Assembly: GCF_035556675.1 (NCBI RefSeq)
Contig: NZ_DATMFZ010000067.1
Span: 1-64,000 of the forward strand
Reading direction: 5' to 3'
Length of the DNA stretch: 64,000 nucleotides
Origin: Geminicoccus sp035556675
GTDB lineage: Bacteria; Pseudomonadota; Alphaproteobacteria; Geminicoccales; Geminicoccaceae
Shown piece by piece: positions 42,838 to 51,463 of this stretch. The notes beneath the pieces were generated by a model. That model was not told the DNA's origin. It did not search any database and was given only the letters and a program-made list of their open reading frames with translations. How positions within the stretch are numbered: position 1 is the first letter of the stretch; each line of letters opens with the position of its first letter. The position numbers were made by a program, and so were the translations under genes.

Positions 42838-43464
42838 TCAGCCTTCCGGCTCGAGCATGATGTGGTCCACGTCCGCGCTTGTCACGCGATATAGATAATA
42901 GCGGCCCGGCTCTACGCCCTCCGGTAGGGGCAGGGGCAGGAGCCGCCGTGCCGGCAGGTGCTGATCGCCGACAATGATGCAGTCCTGCGGCAGGAAGCCC
43001 GCCAGGTGCCGGGCGACTTCCCGGGCCAGGCAGGCATTGCGCACCGGATCGCCCGTGCCGATGTCGGCATGGACCAGGACCAGGTCATGGGGCAGCAGCG
43101 CCGCGGCCCGAGGCAGCACCGTCTCGAACGTGCCGATCACCAGGTCCTGCGGGCACGGCATGCAGGCGGGGTGGGGCCTGGGATCGCGCTCGACCACGAC
43201 GATCCGCCGCTCCGGCAGCCGGGCACGCAGATGGTCGTAGCTGCGCCCGTTGCCGAGCCCCAGCTCCAGTACGCTGCCGGGCCGGCCGGCCACCAGCTCG
43301 ACCGCGGCGTCCAGACAGGCGCGTTGCGCGATCAGGCGCCGGATGAAGCTGTCCAGCCGGGTCAGGGAGAGCACTCCGTAACGGTCCTCGTCCCTGCCCA
43401 AGAGCCTGATCCGGCCGGTCCTGTCCAGTGCGCAGAACAGGACGATACCGCCGGAGCGGGGCAT
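42838..43464 (-). CDS. class I SAM methyltransferase, small family
   Basis: A 208-residue protein with the SAM motif GSVLELGLGNGRSYDHLRA near residue 63 and a following acidic strand IVVVERDPRP. It fits the small proteobacterial family of SAM methyltransferases (Methyltransf_17 type), characterised by structure but with unknown substrates; this identification is from memory of the pattern. It shares a short divergent AT-rich intergenic region with the aminotransferase. It sits 50 bp before the MBL gene, on the same strand. Confidence 0.8.
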   Translation of the reverse strand: MPRSGGIVLFCALDRTGRIRLLGRDEDRYGVLSLTRLDSFIRRLIAQRACLDAAVELVAGRPGSVLELGLGNGRSYDHLRARLPERRIVVVERDPRPHPACMPCPQDLVIGTFETVLPRAAALLPHDLVLVHADIGTGDPVRNACLAREVARHLAGFLPQDCIIVGDQHLPARRLLPLPLPEGVEPGRYYLYRVTSADVDHIMLEPEG

Positions 43465-43572
43465 TCGTCACCTAATGTATCGATACTATCATGATCAATG
43501 TTACCCTATCGACCGCTGAGCAAGGCTGCGTTATGATAACATTCTCCGTAATGAACCGGATTGATTCATAGC
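43465..43572. promoter_or_regulatory. divergent AT-rich promoter region with short palindromes
   Basis: A 108-bp region between the methyltransferase and the aminotransferase, notably less GC-rich than the window. It contains TATCGATA, ATCATGAT and GTTATGATAAC, suggesting dimer-binding sites. TATGAT within the last palindrome is a good -10 for the plus strand, but its -35 is poor. Confidence 0.45.
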
Positions 43573-44901
43573 ATGCTCGCGATCCCCACCGCCTCGTCCG
43601 ACCACGCTGCCCAGCCCTGGGCCGCCCAGTTCGCCAGCCGGGCCGGCGGAATGGTAGCCTCGGAGATCCGCGAGCTGCTCAAGATCCTGGCGAGGCCCGA
43701 CATCATCTCCTTCGCGGGCGGCATCCCCGACCCGGCACTGTTCCCGGCGGACCAGTTCGCGCAGGCCTATGCCCAACTGTTCGCCGATCCGGCTCGCCGC
43801 GCCAGGGGCCTGCAATATTCGCTCAGCGAGGGCGATCCGGCGCTGCGTGAGTGGATCGTGGCGCACATGGCGGAGCAGGGCGTGGCCTGTACGCCCGAGA
43901 ACGTGCTGATCACCACCGGCGCCCAGCAGGCGCTGGACTTCATCGGCAAGCTGATGTTGTCGCCGGGCGACACGGTGATCGCCACGGCACCGACCTATCT
44001 GGGGGCACTCCAGGCATTCTCGGCCTACGAGCCTCATTACGAGCGGCTCCGCCTGGACGGGGGCAACGCCACCCCGGCGCACTACCTGGACAGCGCCAGG
44101 GCGCATGGCGGGCGGCCGAAGCTTCTCTATGTCGTGCCGGACTTCGCCAACCCCAGCGGGGAGACGCTGGACCTGGCGCAGCGCCGCCGGCTCCTGGAGC
44201 TGGCCCAGGGCACGGGTGCCCTGGTGGTGGAGGATGCCGCCTACCGCCAGCTGCGTTATGCGGGCGACCCTGTCCCCCCGATCACGGCACTGGCCTGCGA
44301 GCTGGGTGGCGGGATCGAGGGCGCGCGCAGCGTCTATTGCGGTACCTTCTCCAAGACCCTGGCCCCGGGCTGTCGCGTGGGCTGGATCGTCGGGCCGCGT
44401 GCCGTGATCGAGAAGCTCGTGCTGATCAAGCAGGCGGCCGACCTGCACAGCGGCACGCTCGACCAGGCGGTGATCGGCGACGTGGCCCGTGCATGTCTTG
44501 CCGACCGGCTGCCGGTGCTCCGCGATGCCTATCGCCGCCGCCGCGACGCGATGCTGGCGGCACTGGCGAGCTCCGCCCCTGCCGGCACGCGCTGGAGCCG
44601 GCCGGATGGCGGCCTGTTCGTCTGGGTCGAGCTGCCGGCCGGGATCGATGCCCGGGCACTGCTGCCGCGGGCGATCGAGGAGGCCAAGGTCGCCTATGTG
44701 CCGGGCGGCGCCTTCTTCTTCGACGGCGGCGGCGCGAACACGCTCAGGCTCAGCTTCTCGCTGGCCGACGAGGCTACCATCGACCGGGGTATGCGCAGCC
44801 TGATGGCGCTGGTGACCGAGGTGGCGGGACGGCAGTCTGGTGAGGCTGGCTCAGCTTCGGCCGGGGCGGGCTCACTGGTGGCCGGGGCAGCGCTCCGCTA
44901 G
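43573..44901 (+). CDS. PLP-dependent aminotransferase, LysN/2-aminoadipate type
   Basis: A 442-residue class I/II aminotransferase of the MocR-independent LysN group. Blocks are ISFAGGIPDPALFP, LQYSLSEGDPALREWI, ITTGAQQALDFIGKL, YVVPDFANPSGETL with the PLP Asn/Asp, GTFSKTLAPGCRVGW with the Lys for the Schiff base, and NTLRLSFSLADE. It converts an amino acid (2-aminoadipate, or leucine/aromatic ones) and 2-oxoglutarate. The start is ATG 43573 or the TTG at 43561; no strong ribosome site. The C-terminal 25 residues are Ala/Gly rich. Confidence 0.92.
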   Translation: MLAIPTASSDHAAQPWAAQFASRAGGMVASEIRELLKILARPDIISFAGGIPDPALFPADQFAQAYAQLFADPARRARGLQYSLSEGDPALREWIVAHMAEQGVACTPENVLITTGAQQALDFIGKLMLSPGDTVIATAPTYLGALQAFSAYEPHYERLRLDGGNATPAHYLDSARAHGGRPKLLYVVPDFANPSGETLDLAQRRRLLELAQGTGALVVEDAAYRQLRYAGDPVPPITALACELGGGIEGARSVYCGTFSKTLAPGCRVGWIVGPRAVIEKLVLIKQAADLHSGTLDQAVIGDVARACLADRLPVLRDAYRRRRDAMLAALASSAPAGTRWSRPDGGLFVWVELPAGIDARALLPRAIEEAKVAYVPGGAFFFDGGGANTLRLSFSLADEATIDRGMRSLMALVTEVAGRQSGEAGSASAGAGSLVAGAALR

Positions 44902-44947
44902 CGCTGGTGGCGGGAGCCGTTCGCCGAAAAGCCAGGGAGGCGGTGCG

Positions 44948-45448
44948 ATGCTGGATCACCTTCAGCGCATGGGGCGCTATAATCATTGGGCGAATCGCCG
45001 GCTCTATGCGGCCTGTGCCGCGCTCGAACCGGGCGAATTCGGGAAGACCCGGCCCGCCTTCTTCCGCTCGATCAGCGGGACCCTCAACCACCTGCTGGTG
45101 ACGGACCGGATCTGGCTCGACCGGCTCATGGGCCGCCCGCATGGCGGCCAGCTTGTGGACGACCAGCCGTTCCCGCAGCTCGGTCCGCTGCAGGCCGCGC
45201 GGGAGGCGTTGGACGAGGAGATCATCCAGGCGACCCACGCGTTCACGCAGGAACGGCTCGACGGCATCATCGCCTATCGGATGATGACCAGCCCGACCGA
45301 GCGGCGGGTACCGGGCTTGCTGTGCTGGATGCACCTGTTCAATCATCAGGCACACCACCGCGGCCAGGTCCACGACCAGATGAGCCAGACCAGCACGCCA
45401 CCGCCGTCCCTGGACCTGATCTACTTCGTCTACCAGGAGATGGCGTGA
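44948..45448 (+). CDS. DinB family protein
   Basis: A 166-residue four-helix-bundle protein of the DinB/YfiT type. The family pattern RMGRYNHWANRRLY opens it; LNHLLVTDRIWLDRL gives the first metal His, and LFNHQAHHRGQVH the last two, so a metal-binding triad is present. DinB-like proteins act as thiol-dependent transferases or have unknown roles. It ends in a GTGA overlap with the protease-like gene, so the two are made together. Confidence 0.87.
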   Translation: MLDHLQRMGRYNHWANRRLYAACAALEPGEFGKTRPAFFRSISGTLNHLLVTDRIWLDRLMGRPHGGQLVDDQPFPQLGPLQAAREALDEEIIQATHAFTQERLDGIIAYRMMTSPTERRVPGLLCWMHLFNHQAHHRGQVHDQMSQTSTPPPSLDLIYFVYQEMA

Positions 45449-46194
45449 ACCGGGCGCGGCTTGCCGTCGTGCCGCTCCTGCTGGTCTTCCTGCTCCTGCC
45501 GGGCCGAAACGCTCTGGCCGCCGAGCGGCCGTCGGTCGACGGCTGGCCCGGCTTCGCGGTCGGCCGGGTGAACGTGCGGGGCGGGGGCTTCTGCACTGCC
45601 ACGCTGATCGGCGCGCACCAGGCGGTGACGGCGGCGCACTGCCTGCGCGACGGTGCGTCCGCCTGGTACGGGGCGGACCGGATCGTGGTCGAGCTGGCGC
45701 CGCACCGGTCGAACCGCAAGGGCCATGCTCGGGTCATCGGCTTCCGGCCGGCACCCGGCCTCGCCTTCCTGCCGGACGGTACGCCGGAGGATCCGGCACG
45801 AGACTGGGCGGTGCTGGAGCTGGGCGAAGGGAGCCCTGGTGATCCGGGGGTGCAGCCGGTGGAGCTGGCCTCGCCCGCCGAGCGGGCGGCGCTGCGGCCG
45901 GGCAGCCTCCTGAGCCTCGTCGCCTATACGAGCCAGCGCCCCTACGTGGCGACCCTGGCTGATGGCTGTCGCATCCAGGAGGTGCGCGGCCAGCCGCAGG
46001 TGGTCCTGCACGACTGCACGGCCAGTGCCGCCGTGGCGGGTGCTGCGGTGCTGGCCGAGACACAAGCGGGAACGGTGCTGGTCGGCATCCAGGTCGGCAC
46101 GGGCGACCTGGATGGCCGGCCGGTCGGCGTTGCGGCGCTCCTGGAGCGGCGGATCGAGCCGGCGGCCCTGCTGGGCAGCGCCACCGGCCCCTGA
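45445..46194 (+). CDS. exported trypsin-fold protein, likely catalytically inactive
   Basis: A 249-residue protein with a signal peptide (RLAVVPLLLVFLLLPGRNALA), starting at GTG in an overlap with DinB. It has the S1-protease landmarks CTATLIGAHQAVTAAHCL with His65 and ARDWAVLEL with Asp120. Where the nucleophile motif G-x-S-G-G is expected, after HDC, the sequence reads AAVAGAAV, so the serine is replaced by alanine (about residue 198). Cysteines at CTA, AHC, GCR and HDC suggest two disulfides. It is likely a pseudoprotease with a binding or inhibitory role. Confidence 0.8.
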   Translation: MNRARLAVVPLLLVFLLLPGRNALAAERPSVDGWPGFAVGRVNVRGGGFCTATLIGAHQAVTAAHCLRDGASAWYGADRIVVELAPHRSNRKGHARVIGFRPAPGLAFLPDGTPEDPARDWAVLELGEGSPGDPGVQPVELASPAERAALRPGSLLSLVAYTSQRPYVATLADGCRIQEVRGQPQVVLHDCTASAAVAGAAVLAETQAGTVLVGIQVGTGDLDGRPVGVAALLERRIEPAALLGSATGP

Positions 46195-46222
46195 ACCCAC
46201 TCCGCGGGACTGCTGCGCCGCG

Positions 46223-47905
46223 TCAGGCGGCCTTGAGCGGCTTGTACTTGATCCGGTGCGGCTGGTCGGCGTCGTGGCCAAGCCGCTTCTTCCGATCGGC
46301 CTCGTACTCGCCGTAATTGCCCTCGAACCAGACGACCTGGCTGTCGCCCTCGAACGCCATGATGTGCGTGCAGATCCGGTCCAGGAACCAGCGATCGTGG
46401 CTGATCACCACCGCACAGCCGGCGAAGTCCAGGAGCGCGTCCTCGAGGGCCCGCAGCGTGTCGACGTCGAGATCGTTGGTCGGCTCGTCGAGCAGCAGCA
46501 CGTTGGCGCCGCTGTTGAGCAGCTTGGCCATGTGCACGCGGTTGCGCTCGCCGCCCGAGAGCACGCCGACCTTCTTCTGCTGGTCGCCGCCCTTGAAGTT
46601 GAACGCCGCCACATAGGCGCGGCTGTTCATGGTGCGCTTGCCGAACTCGATCACGTCCAGCCCGCCGGCAATCTCCTCCCAGACGGACTTGTTCGGGTCG
46701 AGCGCGTCGCGGCTCTGGTCGACATAGCCGAGCTTGACGGTCTCGCCGATCCGGATGGTGCCGGAATCGGGCTGCTCCGCGCCCACCATCATCCGGAACA
46801 GCGTGGTCTTGCCTGCACCGTTCGGGCCGATGATCCCGACAATGCCGCCGGGCGGCAGGCTGAACGACAAATTGTCGATCAGCAGCCGGTCGCCGAAGCC
46901 CTTGCTGATGCCGTCCGCCTCGATCACCACGCCGCCCAGGCGGGGACCTGGCGGGATCATGATCTGCGCGGTGCCCGGCACCGCCTCGCTGGCCTGGCGC
47001 AGCAGCTCCTCATACGCGGTGATGCGCGCCTTCTGCTTGGCCTGGCGGGCCTTCGGGCTCTGGCCGATCCACTCGGCCTCGCGGGCCAGGGTCTTCTGGC
47101 GCGCGACGTCCTCGCGCTCCTCCTGCTCCAGCCGCTTGCGCTTCTGCTCGAGCCAGCCCGAGTAGTTGCCCTGGAACGGGATGCCGCGGCCGCGGTCCAG
47201 CTCCAGGATCCAGCCGGCAACATTGTCCAGGAAGTAGCGGTCGTGGGTGATCGCCACGACAGTACCCTTGTATTCCTGCAGGAACCGCTCCAGCCAGGCC
47301 ACCGATTCGGCGTCCAGATGGTTGGTGGGCTCGTCGAGCAGCAGGAGGTCGGGCTGGCTCAGCAGCAGGCGGCACAGCGCGACGCGGCGCCGCTCGCCGC
47401 CGGACAGCTTGGTGACGTCCGCGTCGCCCGGCGGGCAGCGCAAGGCGTCCATGGCGATGTCCACGGTGCGCTGGAGGTTCCAGCCGTCTACCGCGTCGAT
47501 CTTCTCCTGGAGCTCGCCCTGCTCGGCCAGCACCTCGTTCATCTCGTCATCGGAAAGCTCCTCGGCAAAGCGCGCCGAGACTGCGTCGAACCGGTCGAGC
47601 AGTGCCTTGGTCTCGCCCACGCCCATCAACACGTTGTCCAGGACGTTCTTGTCCGGATCGAGCTGCGGCTCCTGGGCGAGGTAACCGACCTTGGCCCCTT
47701 CGGCGATCATCGCGTCGCCGTTCACGTCCTGGTCGATCCCCGCCATGATGCGCAGCAGGGTCGACTTGCCGGCACCGTTGACGCCGAGCACGCCGATCTT
47801 CGCACCCGGCAGGAACGCCAACGTGACATTCTCGAGGATCTTCTTGCCGCCTGGAAAGATCTTCGAGAGATTCCGCATCACGTAGACGTATTGGTAGGAT
47901 GCCAT
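46223..47905 (-). CDS. ettA: energy-dependent translational throttle protein EttA (ABC-F)
   Basis: A 560-residue ABC-F ATPase. It opens with YVYVMRNLSKIFPGG. Domain 1 has GVNGAGKSTL and LSGGERRRVAL with LLLDEPTNHLD; domain 2 has GPNGAGKTTL, LSGGERNRVHM and LLLDEPTNDLD. Between them is the arm/linker with EREDVARQKTLAREAEWI. The family length and the opening match EttA, which binds the ribosome E site and gates translation according to ATP/ADP ratio. It stands as a single gene, divergent from the receiver gene at 48076. Confidence 0.95.
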   Translation of the reverse strand: MASYQYVYVMRNLSKIFPGGKKILENVTLAFLPGAKIGVLGVNGAGKSTLLRIMAGIDQDVNGDAMIAEGAKVGYLAQEPQLDPDKNVLDNVLMGVGETKALLDRFDAVSARFAEELSDDEMNEVLAEQGELQEKIDAVDGWNLQRTVDIAMDALRCPPGDADVTKLSGGERRRVALCRLLLSQPDLLLLDEPTNHLDAESVAWLERFLQEYKGTVVAITHDRYFLDNVAGWILELDRGRGIPFQGNYSGWLEQKRKRLEQEEREDVARQKTLAREAEWIGQSPKARQAKQKARITAYEELLRQASEAVPGTAQIMIPPGPRLGGVVIEADGISKGFGDRLLIDNLSFSLPPGGIVGIIGPNGAGKTTLFRMMVGAEQPDSGTIRIGETVKLGYVDQSRDALDPNKSVWEEIAGGLDVIEFGKRTMNSRAYVAAFNFKGGDQQKKVGVLSGGERNRVHMAKLLNSGANVLLLDEPTNDLDVDTLRALEDALLDFAGCAVVISHDRWFLDRICTHIMAFEGDSQVVWFEGNYGEYEADRKKRLGHDADQPHRIKYKPLKAA

Positions 47906-48075
47906 GCACCACTCCGGTTGAGAAACGCACTGAAAGGGGAAATGGACGAACGCGTGCGCCGTCTACCATGTGGTGACGCAGGGCGGAAGGTGAAGCGCTT
48001 CCGCTAGTTCGCTGTGGCTTGTTCGCATTCTAGGTTGGGGGAAGAAGCCATACCGACTGCAAGGGACCAAAGCCG

Positions 48076-48468
48076 ATGACAGCCCGGGCGACGGCTGAGG
48101 AGAAGCGCATCCTGGTGGTGGATGACGAGCCCAACATCGTGATGTCGCTCGAATTCCTGCTGCGCAAGGCCGGCTTTCAGGTGGAGACCGCGCGCAATGG
48201 CCGCGAAGCGCTGGACGCGCTGGAGCGCGAGCCGCCCGACCTGCTCCTCCTGGACGTGATGATGCCGGAGTTCGACGGCTATGCCGTATGCGAGCGCATC
48301 CGCCAGGACAGGCGCTGGGACCGCACGCGGATCGTGATGCTGACGGCACGGGGGCGGGAAGCCGAGCGTGCGCGCGGCCTGGCGCTGGGTGCCGACGAGT
48401 ACGTGTCCAAACCCTTCTCGACGCGGGTGCTGGTCGAGCAGGTGCGCGCCCTCCTGGGTGTGGCCTGA
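48076..48468 (+). CDS. single-domain response regulator (receiver)
   Basis: A 130-residue CheY-like receiver without an output domain. It has the acidic pair VVDDEPN, the phospho-Asp in LLLLDVMMPEFDGY, the Thr in MLTARGR and the conserved Lys in VSKPF. Located directly upstream of the symporter-kinase on the same strand with almost no gap, it is very probably its phosphate acceptor, either a diguanylate- or chemotaxis-like intermediary or a phosphate sink. Confidence 0.9.
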   Translation: MTARATAEEKRILVVDDEPNIVMSLEFLLRKAGFQVETARNGREALDALEREPPDLLLLDVMMPEFDGYAVCERIRQDRRWDRTRIVMLTARGREAERARGLALGADEYVSKPFSTRVLVEQVRALLGVA

Positions 48469-48472
48469 ACCC

Positions 48473-48736
48473 TTGCGCTACCGGCCGTCCCGTCATGACC
48501 CGCTGGCCCGGGCGACCCGCACCCAGCGGGCCGGACGGCAGATGGTCGCGATCGCCATCGTCACCTTCCTCCTGCTGACACCGACGGTGTTCGAGCTGGT
48601 GGACCGGCTGGCGCCGGGGTGGCTGCCAGCCTGGATCGGCCTCGTCCTGCTGGCCGCCATCGCCGGAATCGCCAGGACGGCCGAGCGGGCGCCCGAGCCC
48701 GCTGCCACCGACCGGACGACGGAGCCGCCGGCATGA
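48473..48736 (+). CDS. small membrane protein between receiver and symporter-kinase
   Basis: An 87-residue protein (TTG 48473), or 92 from GTG 48458, or 64 from ATG 48542. A basic, Arg-rich N-terminal part (RYRPSRHDPLARATRTQRAG) precedes two hydrophobic stretches, VAIAIVTFLLLTPTVFELV and WLPAWIGLVLLAAIAGIA, so it should be a two-TM inner-membrane protein with its N-terminus inside. Its stop overlaps the symporter-kinase start (ATGA). It may be a small partner subunit of that protein. No family identified; the coding potential is inferred from coupling and hydrophobicity. Confidence 0.6.
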   Translation: MRYRPSRHDPLARATRTQRAGRQMVAIAIVTFLLLTPTVFELVDRLAPGWLPAWIGLVLLAAIAGIARTAERAPEPAATDRTTEPPA

Positions 48737-51459
48737 TCGGCCAGATGATGTTCGTCCCGCTCCTGGCGCTGGCCTATCTCGCCTGCCTGTTCGCGATCGC
48801 CGCGTTCGGCGACCGGGCCGCGCGGCACGGCCGACGCCTGGGCGGGCCCTGGATCTATACGCTGAGCCTGGGCGTGTACTGCACCACCGCGAGCTATTAC
48901 GGCGGTGTCGGCATAGCCATGGAAGAGGGGCTGGCCTTCCTGCCGATCTTCCTCGGCCCAATGGTCGCGATGTTCCTGAGCCCGTTGATCCTCTACAAGA
49001 TTCTGAGGATCGCCAGGGCCTACAACATCACCTCGATCGCCGACTTCCTGGCGGCGCGCTATGGCAAGCGCTCCAAGCTCGGCATCGTGGTGAGCTGCAT
49101 CGCGCTGATCGGGGTCGCCCCGGCCATCGCGGTGCAGCTCAAGAGTGTCGCCGCCTCGATCAACCTCCTGAGCCGGGGCAGCGTGCACGGCGAGGGGGCG
49201 TCTCTGGCCAACGATACGGCACTCTATGTCGCGCTGGGCCTGGCGGCATTCACCATCCTGTTCGGCACCCGCCAGGTCGACGCCACCGAGCGGCACCAGG
49301 GCATGGTGCTGGCAGTGGCGTTCGAGAGCGTGGTGAAGCTCGTGGTGCTGCTGGCCTTAGGCGGCTACGTGGTGTTCGGTCTCTACGCCGGACCAGCCGA
49401 TCTCGCCGGCAGGGTCGAGGCGGCGGGGCTCGACCGGCTGCTGACCTTCGACGGTACCGGCATGTCCGGCACGGACTGGCTCCTCATGATCCTCGCCGCC
49501 GGGCTCGGCTTCATGTTCCTGCCCCGCCAGTTCCAGGTGGCCGTGATCGAGAACCAGGATCCCGGCCATCTGACCCGGGCGTCCTGGGCATTGCCCGCCT
49601 ATTTCCTGCTCTTTTTGATGTTCATCATGCCGATGGCGCTGGCAGGCATCCTCCACCAGGTGCCGGTACCCGACCTGGCCATCCTGCAGCTGCCACTCGA
49701 CCACGGCGCCTACGCTCTCGTGGTGGCGGTGTTCCTGGGCGGGCTGTCGGCGGCCGCGGCCATGGTGGTGGTGGAGACCATCGCGCTGGCGACGATGGTG
49801 AGCAACGACCTGGTCCTGCCACTCCTCCTGCGCACCGGCTGGCTCAGCGTGGCCGCCTCGGCCGATCCGAGCCGGCTCCTGCTCCTGATCCGCCGGGTGG
49901 CCATCGTCCTGATCGTGCTGGCGGGCTATCTGTTCTTCCGCCTGGTCGGTGCCCAGCTGACCTTCGTCGAGTTCGGCATGTTCAGCCTGGTTGCGGCTGC
50001 CCAGTTCGGGCCACCCATCCTGATCGGGATGTACTGGCGCGACGCGAACTGGATCGGCGCCCTGACCGGGCTGTGCCTGAGTTTCGCGGTCTGGTGCTAC
50101 ACGCTGCTCCTGCCGGCCTTCGTCATGGCTGAGTTCGGTGGCGAGGAGGTGCTGACTCACGGCCCGTTCGGCATCGAGCTGCTCAGCCCGCACAGCCTGC
50201 TGGGCTTTGAGGGCCTGTCTCCCACCGGTCATGCGATCTTCTGGACGCTTCTGCTCAACCTGCTGGGGCTGGTGCTGGGCTCGCTGCTCGGCCATTCGAC
50301 CGGGCTGGACCGCACCCAGGCCGAGATGTTCGTCGATGTGTGGTCACGGGCCGACGCCACCCGGATGTGGCGTGGCGAGGTGCGGATCCGCGAGCTGCGC
50401 GACATGCTCCAGCGGTTCGTGGGGCCGGAGCGGACCGCCGAGCTGTTCGCGGCGGATGCCCGCCGCTTAGGCGTGCGCCTGCCGCTGGACGGCCGTGCCG
50501 ATGCCCGGCTGGTGCAGACGGCGGAGCGCCAGCTGGCCCGAGCCGTCGGGTCGGCCTCGGCGCGGGCGCTGATCGGCTCGATGGTCAAGAGCGAGAGCAT
50601 CGGCACGCGCAGCGTCATGGAGATTCTGGACGAGACCTCCCAGCTCATCCGCTACTCACGTGAGCTGGAGCGCAAGTCGAGCGAGCTCGAGCGGGCGACC
50701 CAGGAACTGCGCGAGGCCAACCGGCGCCTGCGCGAGGTCGACCGGTTGAAGGACGATTTCATGGCGACGGTCAGCCACGAGCTGCGCACGCCGCTCACCT
50801 CGATCCGCGCCTTTTCCGAGATCGTGCGCGACAACCCCGACCTCACCGACGAGGAGCGCGAGAACTTCCTGGGTGTGGTGACCCGCGAGACCGAGCGCCT
50901 GACCCGGCTCATCAACGACATCCTGGACCTGTCCAAGATCGAATCCGGGCGAATGCAGTGGCGCACCGCGGCCGTGCCGCTGGGGGGGGTGGTGCGCGAG
51001 GCGGTGGACAGCGTCATGCCGCTGCTCGACGAGCGCAAGATCAGCCTCACCCTGGACCTCGGCCGGGCGGACCTCGCCGTGCAGGCCGAGCGGGACCGGC
51101 TGGAGCAGGTGCTGATCAACCTGATCAGCAATGCCTGCAAGTTCGTCGCGGTGGGCAAAGGCCGGATCCAGGTCGTGACCAAGGAGGTGATCGATCAGGT
51201 CGAGCTGCGGGTGGAGGACGACGGGCCGGGCGTGCCGCCGGCGGAGCGCGAGGCGATCTTCGGCAAGTTCATCCAGCTGGGGGACCGGCTGACCGCCAAG
51301 CCCGAGGGCACTGGCCTCGGCCTGTCGATCAGCCGGCAGATCGTGGAGGCGTTCGGCGGCACCCTCCGGGTGGAGGCATCCCGGCTGGGCGGTGCCGCCT
51401 TCGTCGCCACGCTCAAGATCGCGAAGTCGCCGGTCGACGCGGCCGACGCCGCCGAGTAG
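48733..51459 (+). CDS. CbrA-like sodium/solute symporter-histidine kinase
   Basis: A 908-residue fusion. Residues 1-570 form a solute:sodium symporter-like module with about 13 TM segments (YCTTASYYGGVGIAMEEG, LGFMFLPRQFQVAVIENQ). A short linker and a coiled stretch (ELERKSSELERATQEL) lead to the kinase: DFMATVSHELRTPLTS with the phospho-His, N box INLISNACKF, and G boxes DDGPGVP and GTGLGLSISRQI. CbrA-type kinases sense or transport a solute such as histidine and control carbon/nitrogen use. The adjacent receiver and small membrane protein look like its partners. No CbrB-like sigma-54 activator is present here. Confidence 0.92.
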   Translation: MIGQMMFVPLLALAYLACLFAIAAFGDRAARHGRRLGGPWIYTLSLGVYCTTASYYGGVGIAMEEGLAFLPIFLGPMVAMFLSPLILYKILRIARAYNITSIADFLAARYGKRSKLGIVVSCIALIGVAPAIAVQLKSVAASINLLSRGSVHGEGASLANDTALYVALGLAAFTILFGTRQVDATERHQGMVLAVAFESVVKLVVLLALGGYVVFGLYAGPADLAGRVEAAGLDRLLTFDGTGMSGTDWLLMILAAGLGFMFLPRQFQVAVIENQDPGHLTRASWALPAYFLLFLMFIMPMALAGILHQVPVPDLAILQLPLDHGAYALVVAVFLGGLSAAAAMVVVETIALATMVSNDLVLPLLLRTGWLSVAASADPSRLLLLIRRVAIVLIVLAGYLFFRLVGAQLTFVEFGMFSLVAAAQFGPPILIGMYWRDANWIGALTGLCLSFAVWCYTLLLPAFVMAEFGGEEVLTHGPFGIELLSPHSLLGFEGLSPTGHAIFWTLLLNLLGLVLGSLLGHSTGLDRTQAEMFVDVWSRADATRMWRGEVRIRELRDMLQRFVGPERTAELFAADARRLGVRLPLDGRADARLVQTAERQLARAVGSASARALIGSMVKSESIGTRSVMEILDETSQLIRYSRELERKSSELERATQELREANRRLREVDRLKDDFMATVSHELRTPLTSIRAFSEIVRDNPDLTDEERENFLGVVTRETERLTRLINDILDLSKIESGRMQWRTAAVPLGGVVREAVDSVMPLLDERKISLTLDLGRADLAVQAERDRLEQVLINLISNACKFVAVGKGRIQVVTKEVIDQVELRVEDDGPGVPPAEREAIFGKFIQLGDRLTAKPEGTGLGLSISRQIVEAFGGTLRVEASRLGGAAFVATLKIAKSPVDAADAAE

Positions 51460-51463
51460 CCGG

